Positions 9,468 through 23,459 of a DNA stretch of 64,000 nucleotides are shown piece by piece. The DNA is from Pseudomonas viridiflava. Lineage in GTDB: Bacteria > Pseudomonadota > Gammaproteobacteria > Pseudomonadales > Pseudomonadaceae. Position 1 is the stretch's first letter. Each line of letters begins with the position of its first letter. The notes beneath the pieces were generated by a model, which was not told where the DNA came from, did no database searches, and worked only from the letters and a program-made list of their open reading frames with translations. The stretch lies in NCBI RefSeq assembly GCF_900583165.1, contig NZ_UTKY01000015.1, forward strand, positions 1 through 64,000, in the 5' to 3' direction. Both the position numbers and the translations under genes were made by a program.

Positions 9468-12400
9468 TTACTCCGAATCGTCCCACGGCAATGGCGGCTC
9501 CAGTCGGTTGCCCTCTGCATCGACAAGGGCTTGCGGCACATTGAAGTTGATTCCGGTTTGCCGATAATACTCACGCAAGTGGTCCAGGCTCTGTTGGGAC
9601 AGCGGGTTATCGCTGAGATCTGACTCCTCGTCGAAGGCGCTGGCCATGTCCAACAGGTCGTGTGTCACGTGGGTAATCTGGTTTTTGCTTAGATCCAGGG
9701 TGTGCAACGTGCTGAGTTGGAATATGCCGCGGGGTAGTTCGCTGAGTTGGGTGTTTTGCAAATGCAACAAGGTGAGTTGCTCAAGGTGGCGCACATCAGG
9801 TGCGAGCGTCAGAGGGTTTTCACTCAGTTCGAGGAACTCAAGTGCAAACAGTTGACCCAGTTTGCGGCGAGTAGCGGGGGTGAGCCTGATTGCGCAGTGG
9901 GTCAGATCCATGCTCGTCAGGCTCCTCATGCTGAATACGGCATTGGGGAGGGTGCCCAGGTTGCATCGCCTGAGGCTTAGGGAATGCAGGTTGAAAAAGC
10001 AGCGCAGTGTGCCCTCGACATCGGTGGTTTCGCCGCGGCCGGTGTATTCGAACCGCGTCACGTGATCAAACCGCGCGCTCAACTCTGGCAATGCACCCAT
10101 GATGGGTGTTTCTAGCGTCAGGTGGCGGGTGAGCTCGTCGTCCAAGCTTTCCTCATCTTCATCCCCTTCCCGGCGCCAGGCTTGTTCCATCAGGCTCTTG
10201 AAGTTACGACGCACCTCCCGTTCCTGTTCGCGCTGAGTCTCATCCAGCGGCGTGCCAAACATCGGGTGGCGTTCGGGCACGTTCTGTGTCCAAGCATGCA
10301 AATCTGATGTGAGCTTTGCGTATTCAGCTTCCAGGCGGGCGAGGGCGTGGGGGACTGAATCCAACGTGCCGGGCAGCCGGAAAATAAACCTGTCGGCTTC
10401 TGCGGGCATGAACGTCGGATACAGGCGCCGCACTCGGTCGCGTTCAGCCTGTGGCGCCTGGGCATTGAAGTGCTCGCGGTACTCCTGGCTGTAACGCTTG
10501 ATCTGGCCCAATGTGGCGCGTGACAGCGGGTTGCCGGAAACGTCGAATGCCTGTGTCCTTGCAGGTGGCAGGCTGAACAGCTCGGCCGGCAAATGTTCGA
10601 TGTTATTGTTGCTTAGGTTTACGCTGCTGCGCGCCACACCGTTGATCAGCCCCGCCGGCACTTCACGCAGGCCGCTATTGACCAGCATCACGCTGTTTAG
10701 GCGCGGCAGTTGATGGAAATCCGGCAACTGGACCAGCGGGTTGTGGCCCAAGTCCAGATACTCCAGCTGTGTCATCCCTTCCAGGGCCTGCACACTCGCC
10801 GATGAAAGTGTGATTGAGCAGTGCGTTAGCCCCAGGAAACTAAGTTTTTGCAGGCTGAGCGCTGAGGTGGGGATGTCGCCCAAACTGGCATTCTCGATAT
10901 CCAGAATATCCAACTGCGGAAAGCTTTCCAGGAATGCGGCCGGTCGTAGCGTGCCGCCGTTGCCCTGAATCAGCAGGGAGTGGGTGTGGTTGATCCGCGC
11001 GCTGAGGGTCGGTAGTTCGCCCGCCATCTGCCGCGGAATCACCAGGTTGCGTAAATGCAGGGTCTCCTGTGTGGGTTGGCGTCGCCAGCTCCTCTCAAGC
11101 AAGTTGCTCAGCGCCAGGCGTCGTGCACGCTCCAGTTCGAGCAGCCCGGGCGTATGCGCCCAGTCGCTGAGTTGATGCTGCAGGGTTTGCAGCTCTGCGG
11201 CCAGGCGTGCCAGTTCGCTCGTACCTGCTGCCATGTCGCCCGGCATGGAGAAGATCAGCCGGTTGAGGTCCCGCCCTGGCAACGTGGGGAACAGCTCCTT
11301 GGCCGGGCGGATATTGTCCTGCGGTGCATCGGCCTGCCAGTGGCTGTTATGGGCCTGGAAGTAGCGTTTCACTCGATCCAGGCTCGCAATTGACAGGGGG
11401 TTGTCGGACAAATCAAAGGCATCACTGCGCTGCACGGGCAGCTCAGATAACGCCTCGGGTAATTCGCTAATCTGATTGCCGCTGAGGATGGCAACTACCA
11501 GTTGTGTGCGCGTGAGGACGCCAGGGGGCAGATGATCAATGCCGGTATTGGCGAGGTCCAGGGAAATCAGGTCGTGCATGGTCTCCACGCTGGGTATCTG
11601 GCCCAGCGGGTTTTGGTCCAGCGTCAGCGATTGCAGGCGGTGCATGGATGAAAGCTGCGCCTGGCTCTGCGGGGTCAAGGTCAGATTGCAATCGCTTAAC
11701 CCAAGGGTATTGAGGTTGGGCAAGGTGCTCAGGATCTCTGGAAAATGCCCGAGGGGAATGTGTCGGACTTCAAGGTGACGCAACTGTGGAAACTGCGCTA
11801 GAAAAGTAGGCGCCCCTAGGGTGTGGGGCCCCCCGACCAACGTCAGCAGCGACACGTGATCGAAGTTGGCGTCCAGAGCCGGCAGTTCACCCATGATCGG
11901 CCTCTCCAGGCGCAGGGTGTAGTGATCGTGGGCCTGGCCGTTGAAATAGGCATCAAGGTTGGTTTCTCGATCCCAGCAGTGCAGTATTTGCTCGGCTATG
12001 AGTCGACGGTCGCGTCGGTAGCGGCGGAGTTGGCGGCTGTTAAGGTCCACGCCCGTCTCGGGATGGATCGACGGTGTAGCTTGCTGCCAAAGTGTGAGTT
12101 GTTGCTCTAATTGTTGGCGCTCAGCGGGGAGGGCTGCAAGCCTGTTGACCAAGCCGCCGGGTTGGTTGCTCAGGCGTTCACGCAGTGCCTGTAGCTGTTG
12201 GAGGCTGAGCGATGGGAACAGGTCCTCCGCCTGCACGCCCGCTGCCGGGTCGATGAATTGCGCGGCATCCGCGCCGTTATTACCGAGCAGGCGCAGCGTT
12301 TCAATGCGCACCGGGTTGGGCGTAGCGTGTTCCATCAATACCCGTAATTCGTCGCGCGGCAACAGCTGTTGGCGAAGGCGCCGTTTGAGTTCGGCGCCTT

Positions 12401-15368
12401 GGGTCACTTCGATGTGCAGGGCGTCGCGCTGGGCATCCGGTAGAGCCTTGAGAATGGCGCTGTAGAGGTCGGTTTCGCCGAACAAGGCGACATCGTTGTG
12501 GTACGGAACATAGTGGCCGCTGTCGGTGCGCACCAAGGTTCGCGCTACGCTGCTTTCGTCGGGGCCGATACGGCTCCAGACGGGGCCTTGCGGCGAACGG
12601 TGACGCGCCTCTAGCCTCACCCCGGACGACCAGCCGGGCAGCAATTGCAATGAGTTCAGGGCCAAGCGGTCGCTATCCAGGTTGGTCGTCGCCAGCAGAT
12701 GCTGGCCTTCGTAGGCACGCGCCAGCTGCACTTCTTCCCAGGCAGCCTTGGCCATCTGCGCCAGGCGGGCTGGTATGCGGCGCTGGTCAAGGGCCTCCAT
12801 TTCCGCACCGGTGGCCTGGGATGCCAGGCGTTGTGCGAGCGAAGTGGGCAGGCCCGGTGCTGCTTCCGCTATTTGCCGTGAATGAAGTTCGCCAGGCGCC
12901 TGCAGTGGGGCGTACCGCGATGCAAACAGCGCATTGCGTTGGTGTTCGGCAATGTCTGCCAGTTTGTGGCGTAGCTGGCGTGCGCGGTTCTCCAGGCTCA
13001 GTTCAGGGTCACTGGCACGCTCGCCGAATTGGCTGCGAATTTCTTCGGGGCTCAGGCCCTTGAGCACCGTTTTGAGTAAATCCCCCTTCTCAAGTTGGGC
13101 TTCATGTATCTCAATCACCCCTTGGGTGTTATCGCCGAACTCCCAGGCAGTGTCACCACTGGCGGTCACAATGCGCAGTGCCTTGGTGGCCGGCCAGTTG
13201 CCGTGAGTGGTCAATAGCTGCAGGGTGTCTTGCGGGTCAATCTGGTTGAATACCGCGGGGTCTTCGCTGCGCAATTGATCAATCAATTGTTGGATGTCAC
13301 GGTCGATGCGCATGCGCGCCAGCGTGTCATCAAGCAACGGCGGTAGCGGCTCGCTCTTGATGTGCATTTTGCGCAAGTTGCCTTCACTCACGCCGCTGAT
13401 GTGCAGCGCCAGTTCGCGGTCTGCTGCGCTCAGCTCGCGGGTGCGGTGCCCAAGTCGGCGCAGCAGGGTGTGCTTGTCCCATTGCCGGGGCCGTTCGAGT
13501 TCAGTGTGCCAGGCGCCTGAGTGGTTGTGCCGCACGCTGGGCTTGTAGGCATCGGGGCGGGTCGGATGCTTGATGCGATAGTGCTGGGCGTTCGCGGTTT
13601 TTTCTACGGCGTAGAGTTTGTCTTCCAATGGCAGGATCGATTCGTCACGTACTTCGTGCAGGCCCAGTTCGTTAACGCCCATGCCTGGCGACAGGGTCAT
13701 TTTGCGTTCGTACGGCGTGAGGTCTGGTTGCCAATAGCGCGCCTCACCGTTGGCCAAGGTCACCGGCTTGAAACGGTCGAGGAACGCCACGACATCGCTG
13801 GGCAGTGCCTGGCGTATCAACGGCGTGCCGATCTTGATGCCGGCGCCGAATGCGCCCAACTGGACCAGGGATTCAAGCGTGCCCATCAAGTGGCCAAACG
13901 CTTCAGTGCCCAGGCCTTGCGCCCAGTCGATCACGCCCTCAAACACCTCATCCAGCAGTTGGTACGCCATGTAGCCCAGCATCAACTCGCCCAACCCTGG
14001 AATGAACGGCGCCACCACCATCACTACCGCGTTAAGGATCGAAGACGCCACATTGACGAAGGCGTCCCAGGCCGCCCAGCGCGCCTTGCGATCAGCCTCT
14101 GCGGTGGAGACGGCAATTGTGCGCGCATCATTGATGATCTGGTTGAGTCGCTGCTCATAAACGTGTTGCCAGAGGTCGCCGGGGATGACTTGCGCAGAGA
14201 AGTTCAACCGAGGGTCCGTGGTGGGCTCCTTGCGCCATGGCGCCAGGCTGCTTCCCGGCTGCGGCGGGTGCCAGGTAATGCGCGCCAGGCGTTGGCTGAG
14301 CCCGGAAAAAAATGGCCCGCGATGTTCATGGTTTACAAAACGGCTGAAAAACCCCTGGTATTGCTCATCGCGCAGCTTTTCGGCCAATGCTTGCTTGAAG
14401 GCCCGTGACGAGGCGTATTCCTTGAGCGGGTGTTGAGGGTCATCAGGCACATACGCGACGACACGCTGCACGGTACGAGGGTGTTCAAGCTCGACGGCAA
14501 ACAGCAGGACGCCATTCAAGGGGGCGTCCATCATATGCAAATCATGGGCGCGCAGGGGCTGATCGTCCTGGAGCAGCGCAGGCTTGCCCTCGATCAGTTC
14601 GCCAAGGGCACGCCACATGTCTTCGGCAATATCCCCGTTGATGCGAGCCAGGTGCAAGGCACTGCGCAAGGCGGCGGCGTGGCTGGCGATGACGTTGTGT
14701 TGCAGTGCGCTGGCGCCCACGGGCTCATCCAGACCCAATGCCTCACGCACATGGCGGGCGTATTGGGCGCCGATATCCAGCTCGCGGCATAACCGAGTGA
14801 ATGCTGCAATCGACAACACCTTCTTGACCGCCGGCAATGTCTCGAATTGGCCGCTGGCGGACGGGCGAGTGGTAAAGGTTGAATCCGCCTCATAGGCGTC
14901 GGCCTTGGTCTCCCCGCTCTCGAAGTTGTGCAAGGCAGCATCAAGCAGCGACACCGTCCACGTGCGCGCAGCCCCCGAGTGCACAGGAAACCAGGGAATG
15001 GTCAGCGGAATGTACAGGCGTAGATAGGTTGTCTCGCAATTCAGCACCAGGTTGAAGCGCTTGAGCAGGGCGTCTTCGAGAATGGGCTTGGCGAATGCCT
15101 TAGCATCTTCCAGATGCTGGAGCGTTTGCTCGACCTTAGTGCGTGCTTGCCAGTGTTCGGCGGAAGCTTTCGAGAACGCCGATTTCAAGGGGCTTGGAGC
15201 TGTGCCAAGCGCCTTGCCCTGTGAGTATTTGGCTATTTTCAGGGCATTGCGTGCCCGCTGCGAAGAGTGGCCCAGCCATGAGGGAAATGCGCTGTTGAGC
15301 ACCGCGTAGTGGCTGTCGGGTGGGACGTTACCGGGGGCAACGGGCGATAGGGAAGAGGCGGTGGTCAT
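9468..15368 (-). CDS. Giant dermonecrotic-toxin-like (DUF6543-type) protein with three leucine-rich-repeat modules
   Basis: A 1966-residue protein. The N-terminal 1000 residues resemble the dermonecrotic-toxin-like (DUF6543) region of large Pseudomonas LRR effectors. A hydrophobic segment lies at about residues 428-510 (AVVMVVAPFIPGLGELMLGY, then a Gly-rich LGAFGAGIKIG), possibly membrane-inserting. From about residue 1049 a unit of roughly 300 residues occurs three times: a helical part starting LFPSL / LFPTLPG / LYPTFMP (about 1049, 1359, 1648), then leucine-rich repeats (about 1169-1324, 1459-1612, 1766-1926) ending F/SDLSDNPLS-type. After the last block only about 40 residues follow, so the NEL E3-ligase domain with its catalytic Cys, which often follows such repeats, is absent. 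No signal peptide. No hrp box was seen upstream. The start ATG at 15368 has only a weak ribosome-binding site. Probably a host- or competitor-directed toxin; this is inference from family. Confidence 0.8.
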   Translation of the reverse strand: MTTASSLSPVAPGNVPPDSHYAVLNSAFPSWLGHSSQRARNALKIAKYSQGKALGTAPSPLKSAFSKASAEHWQARTKVEQTLQHLEDAKAFAKPILEDALLKRFNLVLNCETTYLRLYIPLTIPWFPVHSGAARTWTVSLLDAALHNFESGETKADAYEADSTFTTRPSASGQFETLPAVKKVLSIAAFTRLCRELDIGAQYARHVREALGLDEPVGASALQHNVIASHAAALRSALHLARINGDIAEDMWRALGELIEGKPALLQDDQPLRAHDLHMMDAPLNGVLLFAVELEHPRTVQRVVAYVPDDPQHPLKEYASSRAFKQALAEKLRDEQYQGFFSRFVNHEHRGPFFSGLSQRLARITWHPPQPGSSLAPWRKEPTTDPRLNFSAQVIPGDLWQHVYEQRLNQIINDARTIAVSTAEADRKARWAAWDAFVNVASSILNAVVMVVAPFIPGLGELMLGYMAYQLLDEVFEGVIDWAQGLGTEAFGHLMGTLESLVQLGAFGAGIKIGTPLIRQALPSDVVAFLDRFKPVTLANGEARYWQPDLTPYERKMTLSPGMGVNELGLHEVRDESILPLEDKLYAVEKTANAQHYRIKHPTRPDAYKPSVRHNHSGAWHTELERPRQWDKHTLLRRLGHRTRELSAADRELALHISGVSEGNLRKMHIKSEPLPPLLDDTLARMRIDRDIQQLIDQLRSEDPAVFNQIDPQDTLQLLTTHGNWPATKALRIVTASGDTAWEFGDNTQGVIEIHEAQLEKGDLLKTVLKGLSPEEIRSQFGERASDPELSLENRARQLRHKLADIAEHQRNALFASRYAPLQAPGELHSRQIAEAAPGLPTSLAQRLASQATGAEMEALDQRRIPARLAQMAKAAWEEVQLARAYEGQHLLATTNLDSDRLALNSLQLLPGWSSGVRLEARHRSPQGPVWSRIGPDESSVARTLVRTDSGHYVPYHNDVALFGETDLYSAILKALPDAQRDALHIEVTQGAELKRRLRQQLLPRDELRVLMEHATPNPVRIETLRLLGNNGADAAQFIDPAAGVQAEDLFPSLSLQQLQALRERLSNQPGGLVNRLAALPAERQQLEQQLTLWQQATPSIHPETGVDLNSRQLRRYRRDRRLIAEQILHCWDRETNLDAYFNGQAHDHYTLRLERPIMGELPALDANFDHVSLLTLVGGPHTLGAPTFLAQFPQLRHLEVRHIPLGHFPEILSTLPNLNTLGLSDCNLTLTPQSQAQLSSMHRLQSLTLDQNPLGQIPSVETMHDLISLDLANTGIDHLPPGVLTRTQLVVAILSGNQISELPEALSELPVQRSDAFDLSDNPLSIASLDRVKRYFQAHNSHWQADAPQDNIRPAKELFPTLPGRDLNRLIFSMPGDMAAGTSELARLAAELQTLQHQLSDWAHTPGLLELERARRLALSNLLERSWRRQPTQETLHLRNLVIPRQMAGELPTLSARINHTHSLLIQGNGGTLRPAAFLESFPQLDILDIENASLGDIPTSALSLQKLSFLGLTHCSITLSSASVQALEGMTQLEYLDLGHNPLVQLPDFHQLPRLNSVMLVNSGLREVPAGLINGVARSSVNLSNNNIEHLPAELFSLPPARTQAFDVSGNPLSRATLGQIKRYSQEYREHFNAQAPQAERDRVRRLYPTFMPAEADRFIFRLPGTLDSVPHALARLEAEYAKLTSDLHAWTQNVPERHPMFGTPLDETQREQEREVRRNFKSLMEQAWRREGDEDEESLDDELTRHLTLETPIMGALPELSARFDHVTRFEYTGRGETTDVEGTLRCFFNLHSLSLRRCNLGTLPNAVFSMRSLTSMDLTHCAIRLTPATRRKLGQLFALEFLELSENPLTLAPDVRHLEQLTLLHLQNTQLSELPRGIFQLSTLHTLDLSKNQITHVTHDLLDMASAFDEESDLSDNPLSQQSLDHLREYYRQTGINFNVPQALVDAEGNRLEPPLPWDDSE

Positions 15369-15498
15369 ACAGGCTGATCTCTGGGAGGCGTAAAAAACGT
15401 TAGTAAATCAGCCGCCCTACGGCCCATGAGGCTAGATAGTTGTATTGATACGCCGCAAAACCGCGAGTCAGTTTAAACTGCGCCTTTGCGACGCTATT

Positions 15499-16864
<1,366 letters not shown>

Positions 16865-16900
16865 TAGCTACACCTTCTACTGGCCGGACCAGGTCAAAAA

Positions 16901-16990
16901 TGTGGGAGGGGGCTTGCCCCCGATAGCGGCGGTTCAGTCACCAGAGTTATCAACTGACAGACTGCTATCGGGGGCAAGCCCCCTCCCACA
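16901..16990. repeat. REPIN between astC and aruF
   Basis: A 90-base full-length REPIN: TGTGGGAGGGGGCTTGCCCC on the left, its mirror image on the right, and a divergent centre. It lies inside the presumed AST operon, where it would form a long hairpin in the mRNA. Confidence 0.93.
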
Positions 16991-17065
16991 TTGGATCTGG
17001 GTGAATTCAGGTTCTGTGTCCGGCATTTTTTCCTCTATGAGTTTTTCGAGTTAAGGAGTGACACC

Positions 17066-18085
17066 ATGCTGGTGATGCGCCCCGCGCAAATGGCTGATCT
17101 GGGCGAGGTACAGCGTCTGGCTGCGGACAGCCCGATTGGTGTGACTTCCTTGCCGGATGATGTCGAGCGCCTCAGCGACAAGATTGCCGCCAGCGAAGCG
17201 TCCTTCGCGGCCGAGGTAAGTTTCAACGGTGAAGAGAGCTACTTCTTTGTGCTCGAAGACACCGACACCGGCAAGCTCGCCGGCTGCTCGGCCATCGTTG
17301 CCTCGGCCGGTTACTCGGAACCCTTCTACAGCTTTCGTAATGAGACCTTCGTGCACGCCTCTCGCGAGCTGAAGATCCACAACAAGATTCACGTGCTTTC
17401 CCAGTGCCACGACCTCACCGGCAACAGCCTGCTCACCAGTTTCTACGTGGTGCCCGAGCTGGTCGGTTCGCCGTGGTCGGAACTCAATTCCCGTGGCCGC
17501 CTGCTGTTTGTCGCCAGCCACCCCGAGCGCTTTGCCGACTCGGTGGTGACTGAGATCGTCGGCTACAGCGACGAGAACGGTGACTCACCGTTCTGGGACG
17601 CCATCGGTCGCAACTTCTTCGACCTCAACTACGCCGCCGCCGAGCGCTTGTGCGGGTTGAAAAGCCGCACCTTCCTCGCCGAGCTGATGCCGCATTACCC
17701 GATCTACGTGCCGTTGCTGCCGGACGAAGCCCAGGAAGCCATGGGCCAGGTGCACCCCCGTGCCCAGATCACCTTCGACATCCTGATGCGCGAAGGCTTC
17801 GAGACTGACCACTACATCGACATCTTCGACGGTGGCCCAACGCTGCACGCACGGGTTTCGGGCATTCGCTCGATTGCCCAGAGCCGGGTGGTGCCGGTGA
17901 AGATCGGCGAGATGATCAAGGGCGGCGGCCGCCAGTACCTGGTGAGCAATGCGTCGTTGCAGGATTACCGCGCCGTGATGCTCGACCTGGACTACGCGCC
18001 GGGCAAACCGGTGACCCTGGACCTGGCAGCTGCCGAAGCCCTGGGCGTTGGCGAAGGCGCAAGTGTGCGCTTGGTAGCGGTTTAA
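17066..18085 (+). CDS. aruF: Arginine N-succinyltransferase, alpha subunit
   Basis: Subunit of the AST heteromer that transfers succinyl from succinyl-CoA to the alpha-amino group of arginine (and ornithine), first step of the AST pathway. It is 339 residues and begins MLVMRPAQMADLGEVQRLA, the GNAT-like AstA start. Conserved AstA motifs seen include DLTGNSLLTSFYV, DSPFWDAIGRNFF and AELMPHYPIYVPLLP. The ATG at 17066 follows AAGGAGTGACACC. It is paralogous to aruG, which lies 50 bases downstream. Confidence 0.94.
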   Translation: MLVMRPAQMADLGEVQRLAADSPIGVTSLPDDVERLSDKIAASEASFAAEVSFNGEESYFFVLEDTDTGKLAGCSAIVASAGYSEPFYSFRNETFVHASRELKIHNKIHVLSQCHDLTGNSLLTSFYVVPELVGSPWSELNSRGRLLFVASHPERFADSVVTEIVGYSDENGDSPFWDAIGRNFFDLNYAAAERLCGLKSRTFLAELMPHYPIYVPLLPDEAQEAMGQVHPRAQITFDILMREGFETDHYIDIFDGGPTLHARVSGIRSIAQSRVVPVKIGEMIKGGGRQYLVSNASLQDYRAVMLDLDYAPGKPVTLDLAAAEALGVGEGASVRLVAV

Positions 18086-18135
18086 ACAGAGTTTCGCGGG
18101 TGGCTTGAATAGAGCGGCCCGTTTGAGGAGATAGC

Positions 18136-20627
<2,492 letters not shown>

Positions 20628-20628
20628 A

Positions 20629-20717
20629 TGTGGGAGGGGGCTTGCCCCCGATGAGGGAGTGTCAGTGGATACATCTGTGGCTGACCTACTGAAATCGGGG
20701 GCAAGCCCCCTCCCACA
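20629..20717. repeat. REPIN between astD and astB
   Basis: An 89-base REPIN beginning two bases after the astD stop codon. Its arms match the other copies; the centre differs. As the second REPIN inside the AST operon it leaves little room for any other element before astB. Confidence 0.93.
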
Positions 20718-20782
20718 TTGCCCTAGTGGTGTGCTGAAGTAATTTGAAGCCTATAAAAACAGATGTTCGTGGAGCCTCGCCG

Positions 20783-22129
20783 ATGAAATCCTATGAAGTC
20801 AATTTTGACGGTCTAGTGGGGCCGACCCATAACTACGGCGGTTTGTCCTTCGGCAACGTCGCGTCCCAAAGCAACAGTCAGCAGCATTCCAACCCCAAGG
20901 AAGCGGCGTTGCAGGGCCTGCAAAAGATGAAAGCCCTGATGGAGATGGGCTTTGTGCAAGGTGTATTGGCGCCCCAGGAACGCCCTGACGTCGCCGCCCT
21001 GCGCAGCCTTGGTTTCAGCGGCACCGACGCCCAGGTTATCCAGCAAGCCGCCAAGGACGCCATGCCGTTGCTGGTCGCCAGTTGCTCCGCATCGAGCATG
21101 TGGGTCGCCAATGCGGCTACCGTCAGCCCCAGCGCCGATACAGCGGATGGCCGCGTGCATTTCACCGCCGCCAACCTCAACTGCAAATACCACCGCAGCA
21201 TCGAACACCCGACCACCAGCCGCGTGCTGGGGGCGATGTTTGCCGACGCGAAGCACTTCGCCCACCACGCCGCATTGCCAGCGGTGGCGCAGTTTGGCGA
21301 TGAAGGCGCGGCCAACCACACACGTTTCTGCCGCGAATACGGCGACGCCGGCGTTGAGTTCTTCGTGTTCGGCCGCAGCGCGTTCGACCCCCGCTACCCG
21401 GCGCCGCAAAAGTACCCGGCGCGTCAGACTCTCGAGGCGTCCCAGGCGGTTGCACGCTTGCACGGTCTGAAGGACGACGGTGTGGTCTACGCCCAGCAAA
21501 ATCCAGCGGTCATCGATGCCGGCGTGTTCCATAACGACGTGATTGCCGTTGGTAACGGCGAAGTGCTGTTCTATCACGAGGACGCGTTCCTCAATACCGA
21601 GCAGATGCTCGCCGAACTGCAGGCCAAATTGGGCAAGCTGGGGGGTGACTTCCAGTCCGTCTGCGTGCCTCGGGCCCAGGTCAGCGTTGAAGATGCCGTG
21701 CGTTCCTACCTGTTCAACAGCCAGTTGCTGACCCGTGCCGATGGCTCAATGCTGCTGATCGTGCCGGAAGAATGCCGCGCCAATGAGCGCGTGTGGAACT
21801 ACCTGCAAGGCCTGACCGCCTCTGGTGGGCTGATCCGCGAAGTGAAGGTGTTTGACCTCAAGCAAAGCATGCAAAACGGCGGTGGCCCCGCGTGCCTGCG
21901 CTTGCGCGTGGCCTTGAATGAATCGGAACTGGCGGCGGTGAATCCAGGCGTTATCATGACCGCGCCGCTGTACGAGACCCTGACTCAATGGGTCGACAAG
22001 CACTACCGCGACAGCCTGCGCGAAACCGACCTGGCTGACCCGCAATTGCTGCTTGAGTGCCGGACGGCACTGGATGAACTGACTCAAATCCTTAAACTGG
22101 GCGCGGTTTATCCTTTCCAAATCAATTGA
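20783..22129 (+). CDS. astB: N-succinylarginine dihydrolase
   Basis: Also called aruB. Hydrolyses succinylarginine to succinylornithine, CO2 and two ammonia; amidinotransferase-like fold, 448 residues against 447 in E. coli. It begins [20 protein letters not shown]. The catalytic Cys is residue 371 in [11 protein letters not shown], and [20 protein letters not shown] carries the catalytic His region. The ATG at 20783 was chosen over an in-frame GTG/ATG at 20744 because it matches the family N-terminus. Confidence 0.95.
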   Translation: MKSYEVNFDGLVGPTHNYGGLSFGNVASQSNSQQHSNPKEAALQGLQKMKALMEMGFVQGVLAPQERPDVAALRSLGFSGTDAQVIQQAAKDAMPLLVASCSASSMWVANAATVSPSADTADGRVHFTAANLNCKYHRSIEHPTTSRVLGAMFADAKHFAHHAALPAVAQFGDEGAANHTRFCREYGDAGVEFFVFGRSAFDPRYPAPQKYPARQTLEASQAVARLHGLKDDGVVYAQQNPAVIDAGVFHNDVIAVGNGEVLFYHEDAFLNTEQMLAELQAKLGKLGGDFQSVCVPRAQVSVEDAVRSYLFNSQLLTRADGSMLLIVPEECRANERVWNYLQGLTASGGLIREVKVFDLKQSMQNGGGPACLRLRVALNESELAAVNPGVIMTAPLYETLTQWVDKHYRDSLRETDLADPQLLLECRTALDELTQILKLGAVYPFQIN

Positions 22130-22152
22130 AGCCACATGGCTGAGAGCTATAT

Positions 22153-22443
22153 ATGACCACCGACACCCTGAAGCTGATCCTTGAAGACACCGACGGCACC
22201 CAGCTGGAAACCTCCTGCACTCGCGTCGCTGTCGTGTGGCAGGGCAAGGAAATCTGGATCCAGCACGACGGCCGTGGCCAACTGTTGATCGGTGTGGACG
22301 TTGAAGAAGGCGATGCCGAATACGCCAACCTGCTGATGCGCCCGCTGGCCACCAACCTGATGAGCCTGCAACTGGAAATGGAGCCGGCCGACGTTGAAGG
22401 TGATGACGACGATCACGTCCACGGCCCAGGCTGCAACCACTAA
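22153..22443 (+). CDS. Conserved 96-residue protein of the AST operon
   Basis: A small acidic cytoplasmic protein with no signal peptide or membrane segment. It begins [20 protein letters not shown] and ends in a metal-like tail ([13 protein letters not shown]). In P. aeruginosa a similar small gene (PA0900) occupies the same place between aruB and aruE. Function is not known. The location, 23 bases after astB and 11 before astE, ties it to arginine catabolism; the His/Cys/Asp tail could bind a metal such as the zinc of AstE, but that is speculation. Confidence 0.8.
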   Translation: MTTDTLKLILEDTDGTQLETSCTRVAVVWQGKEIWIQHDGRGQLLIGVDVEEGDAEYANLLMRPLATNLMSLQLEMEPADVEGDDDDHVHGPGCNH

Positions 22444-22454
22444 GGAAGCGCTCT

Positions 22455-23459
22455 ATGCTCGCCCTCGGCAAACTGCTTGAACTGACCCTCGCCGGTCGTG
22501 AACCGGCGCAAAAAATTCAACTGACTGTCGACGGCGTGCAGATGCGCTGGCTCAGCGAGGGCGCGCTTGAAGTGCGCCCGCCGCAGGGCAAGGACGATGG
22601 CGGCGACCTGCTGCTGTCGTCTGGCATCCACGGCAACGAAACGGCGCCGATCGAACTGCTCGACCGCCTGTTGCATGGCATTGCCCGTGGGGAGATCAAA
22701 CCCCGCAATCGAATCCTGTTCCTGTTCGGTAACCCCGAGGCCATGCGCCGCGGTGAGCGTTATCTGGAGCTGGACGTCAACCGCCTGTTCAATGGCCGTC
22801 ACGAACAAAACGTAGGCCCGGAGGCCATGCGCGCCGCCGAGCTTGAGCAATTGGCCCGCACCTTCTTCAGCCTGCCTGACCGCTCGCGGCTGCATTACGA
22901 TCTGCACACGGCCATCCGTGGCTCGAAGATCGAGCAGTTCGCGCTGTACCCCTGGAAGGACGGTCGCCCGCATTCGCGCCGTGAACTGGCCCGCCTGCGC
23001 GCTGCGGGTATGCAAGCGGTGTTGTTGCAGAACAAAACGTCGATCACCTTCACCGCGTTTACCTACGAGCAACTGGATGCCGAAGCCTTTACCCTGGAAT
23101 TGGGCAAGGCGCGGCCGTTCGGGCAGAACCAGGGGGTGGATGTGTCCCGCCTGGAGACCCGCCTCAAGCAGATGATCGAAGGCGCCGAACCTGAGACCAC
23201 CAGTCTGGATGGCATGCAACTGTTCGCCGTGTCCCGTGAAGTCATCAAGCACAGCGACGCCTTCCTCATGCACCTCCCCGCCGACGTGGAAAACTTCTCA
23301 CCGCTGGCGAAGGGGTATTTGCTCGCTGAAGACGTTGCCAAAACCCGCTGGGTGATCGAAGAAGAGGGCGCTCGTATCATCTTCCCCAACCCGAAGGTGA
23401 AGAATGGCCTGCGGGCGGGGATTTTGATCGTGCCGACCGACGATCAAAACCTGGCTTAG
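22455..23459 (+). CDS. astE: Succinylglutamate desuccinylase
   Basis: Also called aruE. Zinc-dependent M14-family hydrolase, 334 residues, that releases glutamate and succinate in the last AST step. Zinc ligands are visible in [15 protein letters not shown] (His, Glu) and [11 protein letters not shown] (His). The probable catalytic Glu is in [14 protein letters not shown]. The ATG follows AAGGAAGCGCTCT. Its TAG overlaps the stop of the convergent RTX-protease gene by three bases, leaving no terminator between them. Confidence 0.95.
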   Translation: MLALGKLLELTLAGREPAQKIQLTVDGVQMRWLSEGALEVRPPQGKDDGGDLLLSSGIHGNETAPIELLDRLLHGIARGEIKPRNRILFLFGNPEAMRRGERYLELDVNRLFNGRHEQNVGPEAMRAAELEQLARTFFSLPDRSRLHYDLHTAIRGSKIEQFALYPWKDGRPHSRRELARLRAAGMQAVLLQNKTSITFTAFTYEQLDAEAFTLELGKARPFGQNQGVDVSRLETRLKQMIEGAEPETTSLDGMQLFAVSREVIKHSDAFLMHLPADVENFSPLAKGYLLAEDVAKTRWVIEEEGARIIFPNPKVKNGLRAGILIVPTDDQNLA

